A DNA stretch of 64,000 nucleotides, taken from the NCBI GenBank assembly GCA_019359515.1, contig JAHHHC010000012.1, positions 62,001 through 126,000 of the forward strand, in the 5' to 3' direction. Both the position numbers and the translations under genes were made by a program. The notes beneath the pieces are model-generated. The model ran no database searches. It was not told the DNA's origin and saw nothing but the letters and a program-made list of their open reading frames with translations. This DNA is from Desmonostoc vinosum HA7617-LM4. Its GTDB lineage: Bacteria; Cyanobacteriota; Cyanobacteriia; Cyanobacteriales; Nostocaceae. The first letter of the stretch is position 1; every line of letters begins with the position of its first letter. Shown here one piece after another: positions 26,801 to 35,015 of the stretch.

Positions 26801-28915
26801 CAGAGAAAACAAAGGCAAAGTGAAGCACGATTAAATCGTTCATTAAAAATTGCGCTGGGTGCTTCTGTTTTAGCCATATTGGGGTTGAGTGTCTCTATAG
26901 TTACGGCTATAGATAGCGAAATCAAAACCCTGAGTGCATCTAGCGAAGTCTTATTTGCTTCACAAAAAGGTATTGATGCTTTAAAGGAAGGCTTAAAAGC
27001 AGGTAAAAAACTACATCAATCAGTTTGGGTAGATTCACTGACGAGAGAACAAGTACAAACAGCGCTATATCAGTCAGTCTATGGAGTGAGAGAGTATAAT
27101 CGCTTAGAAGGACATATGTCCAGTGTAAATAGCGCTACATTTAGCAGCGATCGCTCTTTGATCGCCTCTGCCAGTGCAGATATGACAGTTAAACTCTGGG
27201 GTCTGAATGGGAACTTACTCACAACATTGTCAGGACACACAGATGTAGTGAATAGCGTTAGTTTCAGCCCTGATAGTCAAATTATTGCTTCTGCCAGCCA
27301 AGACAAAACGGTAAAGTTATGGAATCGCCAAGGTCAAGAAATTGCCACTTTCACAGGACATAACGATGTAGTGAATAGTGTTAGTTTCAGCCCTGATGGA
27401 CAAATTATCGCTTCTGCAAGTACTGACAAAACAATAAAACTATGGAATCAACAGAGAAAATTGCTCAACACTTTGCAAGGACATAGTAAAGCAGTGTTGG
27501 GTGTTGCTTGGTCGCCTGATGGTCAGACTATCGCCTCTACCAGTGCTGACAACACAATCAAGCTGTGGAATCGAGATGGAAAATTGCTCAACACTTTGCA
27601 GGGTCATTACGATGCGGTGTTGGGTGTTGCTTGGTCGCCTGATGGCACAAAACTTGCCACTGCAAGTTTAGATCAGACGATTAAATTGTGGAGTCGGGAA
27701 GGAAAGCTGCTGAGAACTTTATCGGGACACAGTGCTGGCGTCACCAGCGTTAGTTTTAGCCGTGATGGTCAAACGATCGCCTCAGCAAGTACCGATGAAA
27801 CACTTAAACTCTGGAGTCCTGAAGGTGCAGTGTTAGGAACTCTCAGAGGACATAGCGGTTGGGTTACAAGTGTGAGTTTCAGCCCTGATAGTCGCACCCT
27901 GATTTCTGCTAGTCGAGATAAAACTGTTAAACTCTGGCGATGGGACGATGTACTGCGGCGAAATCCCCAAGCTGATAACGAAGATTGGGTGACAAGCGTG
28001 ACTTTTAGCCCAGATGGTCGGATATTGGCGGCGGCTAGTCGAGATAAAACTGTAAAATTATTAAGTCGAAATGGCAAACTCATCAACACCTTCAAAGGAC
28101 ATCAAGGTTCAGTTTGGGGTGTGAGTTTCAGTTCTGATGGTCAAGCGATCGCCTCGGCTAGTAAAGACAAAACAGTCAAGCTTTGGAGTCGAGACGGTAA
28201 ATTAATTAACACTTTGTCTGGTCATACTGATACCGTTTTGGGTGTAGCTTGGTCGCCCGATAGGCAAATCGCCTCAGCGAGTAAAGATAAAACTATTAAA
28301 CTCTGGAGTTATTCAGGTAAATTAATTAACACATTCCAAGGTCACACTGATGCAGTCAACTGGGTAAGCTTTAGCCCTGATGGTAAGTTAATCGCCTCAG
28401 CTAGTGATGATAAAACGGTGAGAATCTGGAGGATAGATGGTCAATTACTATACACATTAACTGGTCATAGCCGCCGAGTCAATGGGGTAGCTTGGTCGCC
28501 CGATGGCAAGACCATTGCCTCGGTAAGTATCGATAGTATAGTGAAACTCTGGAGTCAGGACGGTCGTTTTTTAGGCAATTTGGCGGGGGATGGCGATAAT
28601 TTTATTAGCGTGAGTTTTAGCCCTAATGGCAAAACTTTAGTTGCAGCCAGTGATGATAAATTAAAGCTGTGGAGCCGAGAAGGGACATTATTAATGGCTT
28701 TGAAAGGTTACAAAGATGAGTTAACCAGCGTTAGTTTTAGTCCCGACGGTATGACTTTGGCAGCAGGCAGTGCCAATGGCAAAGTAATTTTTCGGAATTT
28801 GGCAGATATTAAACTAGAAAATTTACTTAACCAAGGTTGTGAATTATTACACGATTATTTACAGACTAGCCCAAAGGTGACAAAGAGCGATCGCGCTTTG
28901 TGTGCTGGAAGATAG
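23777..28915 (+). CDS. 1712-residue TPR - nSTAND NTPase - coiled coil - TM - 14x WD40 protein
   Basis: Domains in order: an N-terminal alpha/beta region (1-180, FSVVLVCCNYRVLQERML, P-loop-like but without GKS/T); helical TPR-like repeats (about 190-540) broken by a low-complexity insert; a STAND NTPase with Walker A GQSGVGKSS (about 590-600) and Walker B TVLIFDQFEEF (about 675-690), matching the novel STAND type common with WD40; a coiled coil (about 910-1015); one hydrophobic helix (about 1025-1045); and 14 WD40 repeats (about 1110-1675), enough for two seven-bladed propellers. STAND proteins are signal-triggered oligomeric switches, and WD40 propellers are the likely sensors. No catalytic effector domain is recognised at the N-terminus, so the effector may be the partner ATPase. 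The ATG at 23777 overlaps the upstream gene. Confidence 0.85.
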   Translation: MVEGQEQVDIRAANERALRSLGRAIAFSGGQFSVVLVCCNYRVLQERMLQRLEELSSETSRFLKLVLPSNARSLYTTIHLQIPEQEHPSALMILGLESVDGLDDLLSSINHIRDEFRKRHPFPMVVWVTDEVLQKVLRIAPDFASWAATPIRFEMTTTELLQFLQQETDSLFAKVLQNDIPQNKEPRVKSYYATLEQVWEHSDELHFAIKELQIRGITLEPELNASLQFVFGLDNYVSNQIHPALNHFRQSLQVWQGEARRDEEDAERENISVSPRPRVPASSSPTPFSFSAPPAPPVSSSSPVLRQGVLLFYIGLCYCRLAEQNQIDNYRHWDAAKSCFQQCLDILEIARRTDIVAEFIGQLAEVLQHLQQWEELQIVAQKSLELHQAYGSQIQLACDYGFLAQVAVQESRWVQASILAHVSLLKLGEAHKQRDRNLHQYLFPLLLAQVYYLVLAKAQRNLGEQKVANEYLEKAAKELPGALENSAHQYDAHRYIRLLRRLRSLYFEEGRFLEAYYIRQKRRSIEQQYGFRAFIGAGRLQPQRQATNPALMSPSGSSSVALEIAASGRERDINNLIGRISRPDQKLTVIHGQSGVGKSSTVTAGLVPALQNRAIGDQIAVPVVLQVYTDWVQALGKSLSKAMSYIKIETKALLDLTAPITIDDILQQLQQNADNHLITVLIFDQFEEFFFGYSDRYQKQAFDRFISNCLNISFVKVILSLREDYLHRLLEFKHLSDLEAINNNILDKSIRYQLNNFSPEYAKAIIQKLTERSQLNLEDILIDALVKDLSTELGEVRPIELQVVGAQLQDERITTLEQYQQYRPNKLIERYIKELIKDCGPENERAALLVLYLLTDESNKRPFKTRAELATQLAELEDAAKLELVLDILVRSGLVVLFPDVPERYQLIHDYLVDLIRYLQQQESSLQAQLNQLRNKVDQSQAEIERLKSELRQKKQQAKLVDTHPQQRLDLVTELRELRKREELSQLEIEQLRSELKEKELTTQLAESQRKQRQSEARLNRSLKIALGASVLAILGLSVSIVTAIDSEIKTLSASSEVLFASQKGIDALKEGLKAGKKLHQSVWVDSLTREQVQTALYQSVYGVREYNRLEGHMSSVNSATFSSDRSLIASASADMTVKLWGLNGNLLTTLSGHTDVVNSVSFSPDSQIIASASQDKTVKLWNRQGQEIATFTGHNDVVNSVSFSPDGQIIASASTDKTIKLWNQQRKLLNTLQGHSKAVLGVAWSPDGQTIASTSADNTIKLWNRDGKLLNTLQGHYDAVLGVAWSPDGTKLATASLDQTIKLWSREGKLLRTLSGHSAGVTSVSFSRDGQTIASASTDETLKLWSPEGAVLGTLRGHSGWVTSVSFSPDSRTLISASRDKTVKLWRWDDVLRRNPQADNEDWVTSVTFSPDGRILAAASRDKTVKLLSRNGKLINTFKGHQGSVWGVSFSSDGQAIASASKDKTVKLWSRDGKLINTLSGHTDTVLGVAWSPDRQIASASKDKTIKLWSYSGKLINTFQGHTDAVNWVSFSPDGKLIASASDDKTVRIWRIDGQLLYTLTGHSRRVNGVAWSPDGKTIASVSIDSIVKLWSQDGRFLGNLAGDGDNFISVSFSPNGKTLVAASDDKLKLWSREGTLLMALKGYKDELTSVSFSPDGMTLAAGSANGKVIFRNLADIKLENLLNQGCELLHDYLQTSPKVTKSDRALCAGR
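24553..24690 (+). repeat. Intergenic-type repeat carried in frame inside the STAND/WD40 gene
   Basis: This part of the coding sequence (about residues 259-305) is made of GACGCGGAGAGGGAAAATAT, CCGCGTCCCCGTGTCCCCGC and CCCCCACTCCCTTCTCC, the same wording as non-coding repeats at 10680-10730, 12450-12485 and 32360-32400. It encodes a low-complexity Pro/Ser/Arg stretch between two TPR-like helices, so the reading frame survived the insertion. Confidence 0.6.
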
Positions 28916-28949
28916 TAATTCGTAATTCGTAATTCGTAATTCGTAATTA
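28916..28949. repeat. Four TAATTCG units abutting the STAND/WD40 stop codon
   Basis: TAATTCG repeated four times and then TAATTAA, starting at the base after the TAG stop. It is the outer unit of the interspersed repeat family, here without the CGCTAACGC core. Confidence 0.75.
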
Positions 28950-29154
28950 ACTGATGTTTGAGCAAGTTATTTTGCAGGGATTTACGGCAAACTGTCATCA
29001 TTATTTGTTGTCATATTGATATTTGTTGCCTAAAGCTCTTTAGTTACTAAAAGGTTGTTACGCTAACTTTTGATACACATCTCTATATGTAAATTTAGTG
29101 AAATTACTAGTAAAGACTAAATTCTCTGTGAGATATGAAAAGTACAGTAAACCA

Positions 29155-29706
29155 ATGAAAAAACTTTTGCTTGGTTTGATTGTTTTTCTAGCTACAACAA
29201 ATTTATTTGGTTCTTCCGCGCGATCGCAACTCCAAAATATTAAATCTCACAAACAAGTGATCAAAGCCAAACTTGTAGCCTCAGAAACTAAGCGTGACAC
29301 TCAGTTAGAAGCCGCGCTTCGCCGTCAATATCCAGAATCTGAGAATGAGGAAAAACACTACTCCTACAACAGAGTTGATTTGAACGGTGATGGGCAACCA
29401 GAAGTATTAGTGCTTTACCACAGCCGGAGATATTGTGGCTCTGGTGGTTGCCCAGTACTAATCTATCAAAAACGTGGACAATCTTATCGGTTGATTACAG
29501 AATTTGCCGGAGGAGTTCCGGTTGTTGTTACCAAGCAGAAAACAAATGGTTGGAATGATTTAGTTGTACCAGGTTCAAAAAGTTATAGCTTGTTGCGTTT
29601 TAATCGTCGCAGCTATTTTGAAGATATTACTGTGCGTGCAAATGCAACAATTTCTGGAACTGGGTTTATATACGATGGCTACTCCAAGCCTGGTATAAAG
29701 TTTTAG
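29155..29706 (+). CDS. Exported protein with an EF-hand-like DLNGDGQPE motif
   Basis: From the ATG at 29155 the product has a signal peptide (MKKLLLGLIVFLATTNLFGSS, cleaved near SARS) and about 160 mature residues. An upstream GTG at 29098 would spoil the signal sequence. The mature part contains NRVDLNGDGQPEVLVLY, the calcium-loop-like motif of integrin/FG-GAP type surface proteins, and a YCGSGGCP cysteine pair likely to form a disulfide. Similar small periplasmic proteins of unknown function occur in cyanobacteria. Function is not assignable. Confidence 0.65.
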   Translation: MKKLLLGLIVFLATTNLFGSSARSQLQNIKSHKQVIKAKLVASETKRDTQLEAALRRQYPESENEEKHYSYNRVDLNGDGQPEVLVLYHSRRYCGSGGCPVLIYQKRGQSYRLITEFAGGVPVVVTKQKTNGWNDLVVPGSKSYSLLRFNRRSYFEDITVRANATISGTGFIYDGYSKPGIKF

Positions 29707-29748
29707 AAATATTTTCAAGGTTTAAATATTCGTAAGGATAACTGAGTT

Positions 29749-30276
29749 ATGAGCAACGATTCAAATAAATACATTAGAAAGTATAAACAACTTTTTACTC
29801 CACCAATTTCTCTTTTAAAAGTTAGTAAAAATTCTGACTTTTATCCATCAAAGATACTACTTGGTACATTTCTTGCCGTTTCCTTTAACATGGCTGCTGT
29901 AGCTTGCCCAGAGCAGAATATAGAGAGGCAAGATTTCTCAAAAGCAACTACCAAAATACTTGTAGAAACAAGCGATGGTAAAAAGTTTAGCTGTTGGTCT
30001 GAGTTCCTAAAATCTCCGGGCTTTAAGTTTCAAGGTTCTAGATATGATGTTGCGATTCATTGTCACAAAAGCCTCACAATTTACTCTCATCTAGATGAGA
30101 TTTATGAGGTAATTGTTGATGATGGTGGAGATAAAAGCGAATATAAAGCAGACTTTTTAGGCGATAAATACGAATGTAATGCTCAAGGAGAAACTATGAT
30201 TAAATCTTGGATTTACAAGCGTGGAGCAAACGTAATTAAACAAATGGGTTATAGTTATACTCCCTACAAATGGTGA
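29749..30276 (+). CDS. Hypothetical protein, probably membrane-anchored or exported
   Basis: I do not recognise this 175-residue protein. A hydrophobic segment (about 35-53, ILLGTFLAVSFNMAAVACP) after a basic 34-residue N-terminus could be a signal anchor or long signal peptide. The rest has several cysteines (SCWSEF, AIHCHKS, YECNAQ) and ends YTPYKW. It follows the preceding exported-protein gene by 42 bp in the same direction, possibly as an operon. No clear Shine-Dalgarno beyond AAGGAT about 11 bases upstream. Confidence 0.5.
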   Translation: MSNDSNKYIRKYKQLFTPPISLLKVSKNSDFYPSKILLGTFLAVSFNMAAVACPEQNIERQDFSKATTKILVETSDGKKFSCWSEFLKSPGFKFQGSRYDVAIHCHKSLTIYSHLDEIYEVIVDDGGDKSEYKADFLGDKYECNAQGETMIKSWIYKRGANVIKQMGYSYTPYKW

Positions 30277-30920
30277 GGTTTTTGATAACAAGATGATAAC
30301 GGTTATGCAATCATGATTGCTCAAACAATCTAGTGCTGTTCTACTGTTATAATGCTGTTTACTTTTTAATAGCGATCGCGCCTAGTTTTGGGGGAAAATT
30401 CTGATTAATTGCAGCAATATCGCTTCCAAACTTTGCAAAGCTGCATTAGTAGTTCTTTGATGCTCCTCAAAATTACGCTGATGCCGTTCTGAACTCTCCT
30501 AAGAAATACAGGTAATAGGGAAGAAACAAAAAGAGTGTTTCTTTCGCCCTTCCCGTAGGTGCGCCTTCGTTGGAAACTTACGTAACTATGCCCAACAGCT
30601 TAGGAGCATTCAACTTTCGGGGGTTTGCAATCTTGCGTAAATAATGACATTTAATTTGCGCTTGTAAACTTTGCATTCCTCTGTTTGAGATTTTTAATTT
30701 TATTATACATATCTGCGTATTTTACCCTTGTTACTGATGTCACGCTATATATCTCATTTTTTACTAAAAAATGCTCTGGCAAGGCGGGAAATAGCCTTCA
30801 CTTAATCTTCAAAAATATTTTCGTATATATACTATGTATTTTTCTAGTAGAAGAAATCAAAATTGAGATTACAGGGTAGAAAAAAGCAACTTATATCTGA
30901 CAATCTGTTGTGGTCAACAC
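30277..30920. other. Intergenic, no gene supported
   Basis: The 644 bp contain a HIP1 site, a stretch resembling repeats (CTTCCCGTAGGTGCGCCTTCG near 30545) and AT-rich DNA. A 64-codon frame at 30685-30879 encodes a hydrophobic peptide without recognisable features and without a ribosome binding site; I do not call it. Confidence 0.45.
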
Positions 30921-31047
30921 TAAGCTGTTACACATTTAAATTGCACATCAATTGATGAGGTTGTCCTTTGTCCTTAGTAAATAAAAATGACTAATGACCA
31001 ATGATGGTCTACACGGAAAATAGTACAAATGTAGGCGCATTAGCTTA
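30921..31047. mobile_element. MITE-like element, family B (127 bp)
   Basis: Begins TAAGCTGTTACACATTTAAA and ends ACAAATGTAGGCGCATTAGC-TTA, giving inverted ends that share TAAGCT and ACATTT. The flanks TCAACAC and TTCATAT join through a single TA when it is removed. A diverged relative lies upstream of prlF at about 16270-16384. It has no coding capacity. The ends resemble those of family A, suggesting the same transposase mobilised both. Confidence 0.65.
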
Positions 31048-31178
31048 TTCATATATAAGACCGGATGAGCTTGATTCTTTTCTAAGTGATTGGATTGATC
31101 AACCCAGCTTTTCATAGCTAGGTTTCCAGAAAATATCGATTTTTATTCTCTTGAGATTTTTAGAGGTTTATTACTATA

Positions 31179-31850
31179 ATGCTGCAAAAATTATCTTTAG
31201 CTGTACTGGGAACAACTGTTGTAGTCATGAGTGCAAATCCAGCTAGCGCCGTGACAATGCAAGTCAACAGTGGTATGTTTTCTAGCTACTCTGATGCCAA
31301 AACTGTCACCTTTGACGATGGCACAGCAAATGATCCCAATGGATTTGTTACTTACTCTAATATTACTACTAACATTGTTCAAGGTAGTGTCGCTAGTCAA
31401 TATGCTTCACCTTATGGGGATGATACCAAATTCTTAACAATTGCTCCATCAGGTAGTGGTGTTGCAGGCGACAGTGATTTTGTGAATATTAAATTCAAAG
31501 AAGCCATTAATTACTTTGGTTTTTATGCAGGCTCATTAGATAGCTACAACTATATTGACATTTATAGCGGTGGTCAGTTGTTAAAGACTTTTAGTGGTGC
31601 AAATGTACCAACTGCTATAGCTGATGGTAGCTGGACTAGCTCTGAGGCTAATATGTTTGTTAATCTTGTAGGTGAGGCAGACGAGAAATTTGACCAAGTT
31701 GTAATGCGCTCAAACGGTATTGCTTTTGAAACAGATAACCACGCCTATAGACTAGCCGGTCAGAGTGTTCCTGAACCTAATGTGATGTTAGGTGTGTTAG
31801 CAATAGGTGCTTGTGGTATTACTTCACTCTTCAAACGCTTACAACATTAA
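31179..31850 (+). CDS. PEP-CTERM sorting domain protein
   Basis: The 223-residue precursor has a signal peptide (MLQKLSLAVLGTTVVVMSAN, cleaved near ASA) and ends with the PEP-CTERM tripartite tail: SVPEPNVMLG, a hydrophobic helix (VLAIGACGITSLF) and basic KRLQH. Such proteins are exported, processed by an exosortase and linked to extracellular polysaccharide or envelope. The body has a beta-sandwich-like composition with AINYFGFYAGSLDSYN and IDIYSGGQLLKTFSG, as in cyanobacterial PEP-CTERM homologues. A strong terminator follows. Confidence 0.85.
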   Translation: MLQKLSLAVLGTTVVVMSANPASAVTMQVNSGMFSSYSDAKTVTFDDGTANDPNGFVTYSNITTNIVQGSVASQYASPYGDDTKFLTIAPSGSGVAGDSDFVNIKFKEAINYFGFYAGSLDSYNYIDIYSGGQLLKTFSGANVPTAIADGSWTSSEANMFVNLVGEADEKFDQVVMRSNGIAFETDNHAYRLAGQSVPEPNVMLGVLAIGACGITSLFKRLQH

Positions 31851-31902
31851 GTAACAGTGAAACGATGAAACGATAAATTTATTTGTCTGTCTCAGAATTT
31901 AC

Positions 31903-31937
31903 AACTGCTATGTGTGTAACCCACATAGCAGTTTTTT
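31903..31937 (+). terminator. Rho-independent terminator of the PEP-CTERM gene
   Basis: AACTGCTATGTG (31903-31914) pairs perfectly with CACATAGCAGTT (31922-31933) over a 7-base loop and runs into TTTTTT (31932-31937). It lies 53 bases after the stop. Read from the other strand it would also lie downstream of the small petN-linked gene. Confidence 0.9.
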
Positions 31938-31990
31938 AGTTTAAGTGTTCTTTTGTGGTACGAACAATGCTTTATTTGCTACAAGGAAAA

Positions 31991-32155
31991 TTATCGCCGC
32001 TTGGGATTACTGCTGCGTCGAAGTTCACGTTTTTCATCTTCTCGACGACGGCGATCGCGCCAATCTGATAGCGTTAAATAACCAACACCACCAGTGACTG
32101 CTACCAACAGCACTAAAGCAAACAAAGCCAAAATACTCAGGAATGGATTTTCCAC
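31991..32155 (-). CDS. 54-residue single-pass membrane protein linked to petN
   Basis: A GTG start at 32155 lies seven bases after the petN stop, with AGAGG made from the petN stop region as its ribosome binding site, so it is probably translated by coupling to petN. The product is VENPFLSILALFALVLLVAV followed by TGGVGYLTLSDWRDRRRRED and a very basic tail ending SSNPKRR: one membrane helix (about 5-27), then a cytoplasmic arginine-rich stretch. I do not recognise a named family. The link with petN suggests a thylakoid location and perhaps a b6f or assembly role; that is inference. Confidence 0.7.
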   Translation of the reverse strand: MENPFLSILALFALVLLVAVTGGVGYLTLSDWRDRRRREDEKRELRRSSNPKRR

Positions 32156-32162
32156 GATACCT

Positions 32163-32252
32163 CTACAGTCCGTTGCGTCCCCAAACTACCATTGCAATTG
32201 ACCAAGTAAACACAACCAGCAATGATACCCAGCCTAGTGTCAGAATTTCCAT
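32163..32252 (-). CDS. petN: Cytochrome b6f complex subunit VIII (PetN)
   Basis: This 29-residue protein ([20 protein letters not shown], then MVVWGRNGL) is the whole of PetN, a single-helix subunit needed for b6f stability. The match to known PetN is nearly complete, with the usual D2 replaced by E. It is easily missed because it is so short. It is upstream of, and likely co-transcribed with, a 54-residue membrane protein. Confidence 0.97.
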   Translation of the reverse strand: MEILTLGWVSLLVVFTWSIAMVVWGRNGL

Positions 32253-32513
32253 AGTCCCACTTTTTTATTTACAAAACGTCTCTAATATTTATCATACTGG
32301 GAATGGGGAACTCGGGGCCCCCGCTCCCAGAGGGAGTAGGGATTAGAGGTAATAGGGAATTGGGACGCGGAGAAATTTTCTCCCTCATCCCCCTCATCTC
32401 TTTCGTAAGCGAATTACCAAGCTTCTTCAAGACTCAGCGCTGGATACACTGAGGAAGTATTCTAAAATATGTTCGGGGTTTAAAGCAGAATTCTACAATT
32501 TTTCTGTTCTTCA

Positions 32514-32711
32514 CCCAATCCCCAATCCCCAGTCCCCAATCCCCAATCCCCAGTCCCCAATCCCCAATCCCCAGTCCCCAATCCCCAATCCCCAGTCCCC
32601 AATCCCCAATCCCCAGTCCCCAATCCCCAGTCCCCAATCCCCAGTCCCCAATCCCCAATCCCCAATCCCCAGTCTCCAATCCCCAATCCCCAATCCCCAA
32701 TCCCCAGTCCC
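32514..32711. repeat. Long heptanucleotide tract (CCCCAAT/CCCCAGT, about 28 units)
   Basis: Nearly 200 bp consist of alternating CCCCAAT and CCCCAGT heptamers. The tract ends one base before the ATG of the Ycf46-type gene. Because seven is not a multiple of three, it gives open frames of GIGDWGL-type peptides on the minus strand in all phases; these are not genes. Confidence 0.95.
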
Positions 32712-32712
32712 T

Positions 32713-34224
32713 ATGAACTTCCGTGAAGAGTTTAAATTACTGCTCCGTGCGCGTTATCCCTTGATTTATATTCCCACTTATGAAGAGGAACGGGTGGAAG
32801 CGGCTATTCGGGAAGAAGCAGCAAACCAAGGTAATCGTCCAGTGTATACCTGGGATTTTGTTGATGGCTATCAGGGCAACCCTAATGATGCTGGGTTTGG
32901 TCGTCGTAATCCGCTGCAAGCTTTGGAATTTGTGGAAAAATTACCAGCTGCTGCACCGGCGGTGTTGATTTTAAGAGATTATCATCGGTTTTTAGAGGAT
33001 GTGGCGATCGCTCGCAAACTCCGCAATTTTGCCCGCCTGCTCAAGTCTCAACCGAAAAACCTCGTTTTATTATCGCCGCGCGTGGCAATTCCTGATGACT
33101 TAATGGAAGTTCTTACAATCTTGGAGTTCCCTTTACCTGCTGAAAGAGAAATTAAAGCGGAAGTAGAACGTTTGTTAGCTGCGACTGGCAACTCTTTGAC
33201 TGGGAAAGTTTTAGATGATTTGGTGCGCTCTTGTCAAGGACTTTCAATGGAACGTATTCGCAGAGTTTTGGCCAGAGCGATCGCTACTCACGGAGAATTA
33301 CAACCGGAAGATGTAGACTTAGTTCTGGAAGAAAAGCGCCAAACTATCCGCCAAACCCAAATTTTAGATTTTTACCCCGCAACTGAGCAAATTTCCGATA
33401 TCGGCGGACTGGATAACCTCAAGGATTGGCTGATTCGGCGGGGAGGTTCATTTACTGAACGGGCACGTCAATATGGATTACCTCACCCCCGTGGTTTAAT
33501 GTTGGTGGGGATTCAAGGAACTGGTAAATCATTAACAGCAAAAGCGATCGCCCATCACTGGCATTTACCTTTATTACGTCTAGATGTGGGACGGTTATTT
33601 GGTGGTTTGGTAGGTGAGTCGGAATCTCGGACTCGCCAAATGATTCAAGTGGCTGAAGCCCTTGCTCCCTGTGTATTGTGGATTGATGAAATCGATAAAG
33701 CCTTTTCGGGGCTGGGAAGTAAAGGTGATGCGGGCACTACTAGCCGCGTGTTTGGTACTTTTATTACTTGGTTAGCTGAAAAAATCTCACCTGTGTTTGT
33801 TGTTGCCACTGCTAACGATATCCAAGCTTTACCCCCAGAAATGCTGCGTAAAGGGCGGTTTGATGAAATTTTCTTTGTGGGTTTGCCCAGTCAGGATGAG
33901 AGAAAAGCTATATTTAATGTGCATTTGTCTCGACTACGCCCCCATAACCTCAAAAGTTATGATGTGGATAGGCTAGCATACGAAACTCCTGATTTTTCCG
34001 GGGCTGAGATTGAGCAAACTTTGATTGAAGCGATGCACATTGGATTTAGCCAAAATCGAGATTTTACAACAGATGATGTTTTAGAATCTGCGAGTCAAAT
34101 TATTCCTTTGGCACGAACGGCTGTAGAACAAATTCAGAAACTACAAGAATGGGCTGCTGCTGGTAGGGCGCGTTTAGCCTCGAAATACAATCCTTTAAGC
34201 GAACGCCTCCGGCACGCTACGTGA
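32713..34224 (+). CDS. ycf46: Ycf46-type AAA+ ATPase
   Basis: The 503-residue protein has the family's N-terminal region (1-230, [23 protein letters not shown]) and an AAA+ domain with Walker A GIQGTGKS (about 266-273), Walker [12 protein letters not shown] and sensor [10 protein letters not shown], then RKGRFDEIF. Ycf46 homologues are found in cyanobacteria and some plastid genomes; a role in photosynthetic regulation has been suggested. The start immediately follows a 198-bp heptamer tract, leaving no normal Shine-Dalgarno. The last residues (SERLRHAT) are encoded by a CCTCCGGCACGCTACGTGAACGC unit of an interspersed repeat, so the C-terminus may be remodelled. Confidence 0.88.
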   Translation: MNFREEFKLLLRARYPLIYIPTYEEERVEAAIREEAANQGNRPVYTWDFVDGYQGNPNDAGFGRRNPLQALEFVEKLPAAAPAVLILRDYHRFLEDVAIARKLRNFARLLKSQPKNLVLLSPRVAIPDDLMEVLTILEFPLPAEREIKAEVERLLAATGNSLTGKVLDDLVRSCQGLSMERIRRVLARAIATHGELQPEDVDLVLEEKRQTIRQTQILDFYPATEQISDIGGLDNLKDWLIRRGGSFTERARQYGLPHPRGLMLVGIQGTGKSLTAKAIAHHWHLPLLRLDVGRLFGGLVGESESRTRQMIQVAEALAPCVLWIDEIDKAFSGLGSKGDAGTTSRVFGTFITWLAEKISPVFVVATANDIQALPPEMLRKGRFDEIFFVGLPSQDERKAIFNVHLSRLRPHNLKSYDVDRLAYETPDFSGAEIEQTLIEAMHIGFSQNRDFTTDDVLESASQIIPLARTAVEQIQKLQEWAAAGRARLASKYNPLSERLRHAT

Positions 34225-34295
34225 ACGCATTCAGCGACAGTTGCAATAATGGTGAGTATAGAGTCAACGGTCAGTAGTTCATAGTCTCAGAGTTT

Positions 34296-34360
34296 TTGAC
34301 CATTGACCATTGACCATTAATCATTGACTATTGACTATTGACTGTTAACTATTGACTAAT
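34296..34360. repeat. TTGACCA/TTGACTA tandem tract
   Basis: Alternating TTGACCATTGACCATTGACC and TTGACTATTGACTATTGACT units fill the space up to the start codon of the SH3b gene at 34362. They are short-tandem repeats of the kind common in heterocystous cyanobacteria. Confidence 0.85.
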
Positions 34361-34361
34361 T

Positions 34362-34883
34362 ATGTTATCTAATTTACTTAAGTTTATACTCGGTTTCTCG
34401 CTGGCGATCGCTGTGTTAATGGGTACGGGGTTTGCCACTGCTCTTTATTTTATGAATCGAACCGCCATACCACCGGCTAAACCCATTTTTGCGAATGATA
34501 ATCCCCAAGCGAAGGGTAAGGATACAAAACAGGCTAAGGCAGAAACTACATCTAACCCCAAATCTGAGGCTCAGGCTGAATCTTCGCCTACCTCTACCAA
34601 ATCACCTGAAGCTACCCCATCGGCAAAACCATTACCATCAGGAGCTTATCGAGGGCGCGTTAGTTGGTCTGAAGGCTTGATTTTACGCTCAGAACCAAGG
34701 CAGGAAGGTCAACGTATTGGTGGAGTGGCTTTTAATCAAAAAATTATCGTTTTGGAAGAAAGCAAGGATAAAACCTGGCAAAAGATCCGTATCGAAGATG
34801 GTGAGCAAGAAGGTTGGGTGAAGGCAGGTAACACCCAAAAAGTTGATGAACAAGAGGAAGCAGAAAAACCAGAGGAACAATAG
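34362..34883 (+). CDS. Membrane-anchored bacterial SH3 (SH3b) protein
   Basis: The 173-residue protein has an N-terminal hydrophobic helix (about 8-30), a disordered linker rich in Lys, Ala, Pro and Ser (40-95) and an SH3b domain (about 98-160) seen in GRVSWSEGLILRSEP, IGGVAFNQKIIVLEES and WQKIRIEDGEQEGWVKAGN. The tail is acidic (DEQEEAEKPEEQ). SH3b domains in this position usually bind cell-wall material in the periplasm. It follows the Ycf46 gene and may be co-transcribed. The leader is a tandem repeat, so no ribosome binding site is visible. Confidence 0.75.
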   Translation: MLSNLLKFILGFSLAIAVLMGTGFATALYFMNRTAIPPAKPIFANDNPQAKGKDTKQAKAETTSNPKSEAQAESSPTSTKSPEATPSAKPLPSGAYRGRVSWSEGLILRSEPRQEGQRIGGVAFNQKIIVLEESKDKTWQKIRIEDGEQEGWVKAGNTQKVDEQEEAEKPEEQ

Positions 34884-35015
34884 ACGCGATAATTGAGGAG
34901 ACTTACGGAACTCACACACTTTTTCTATGCCCACACAAGAACAACTTAAAACAAGTTTCATCCTGAGCTACTGGACTACAAAAATGTATCTACCAATATA
35001 TTTAGTAACTGTTGA

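Noticed and set aside
30685-30879. 64-codon hydrophobic frame
   Set aside because: AT-rich intergenic DNA gives hydrophobic codons by chance; no ribosome binding site or family resemblance.
32434-32700. Minus-strand frames of 60-88 codons encoding GIGDWGL-type repeats
   Set aside because: They are produced in every phase by the heptanucleotide tract; period seven is not a multiple of three and there is no ribosome binding site or family match.
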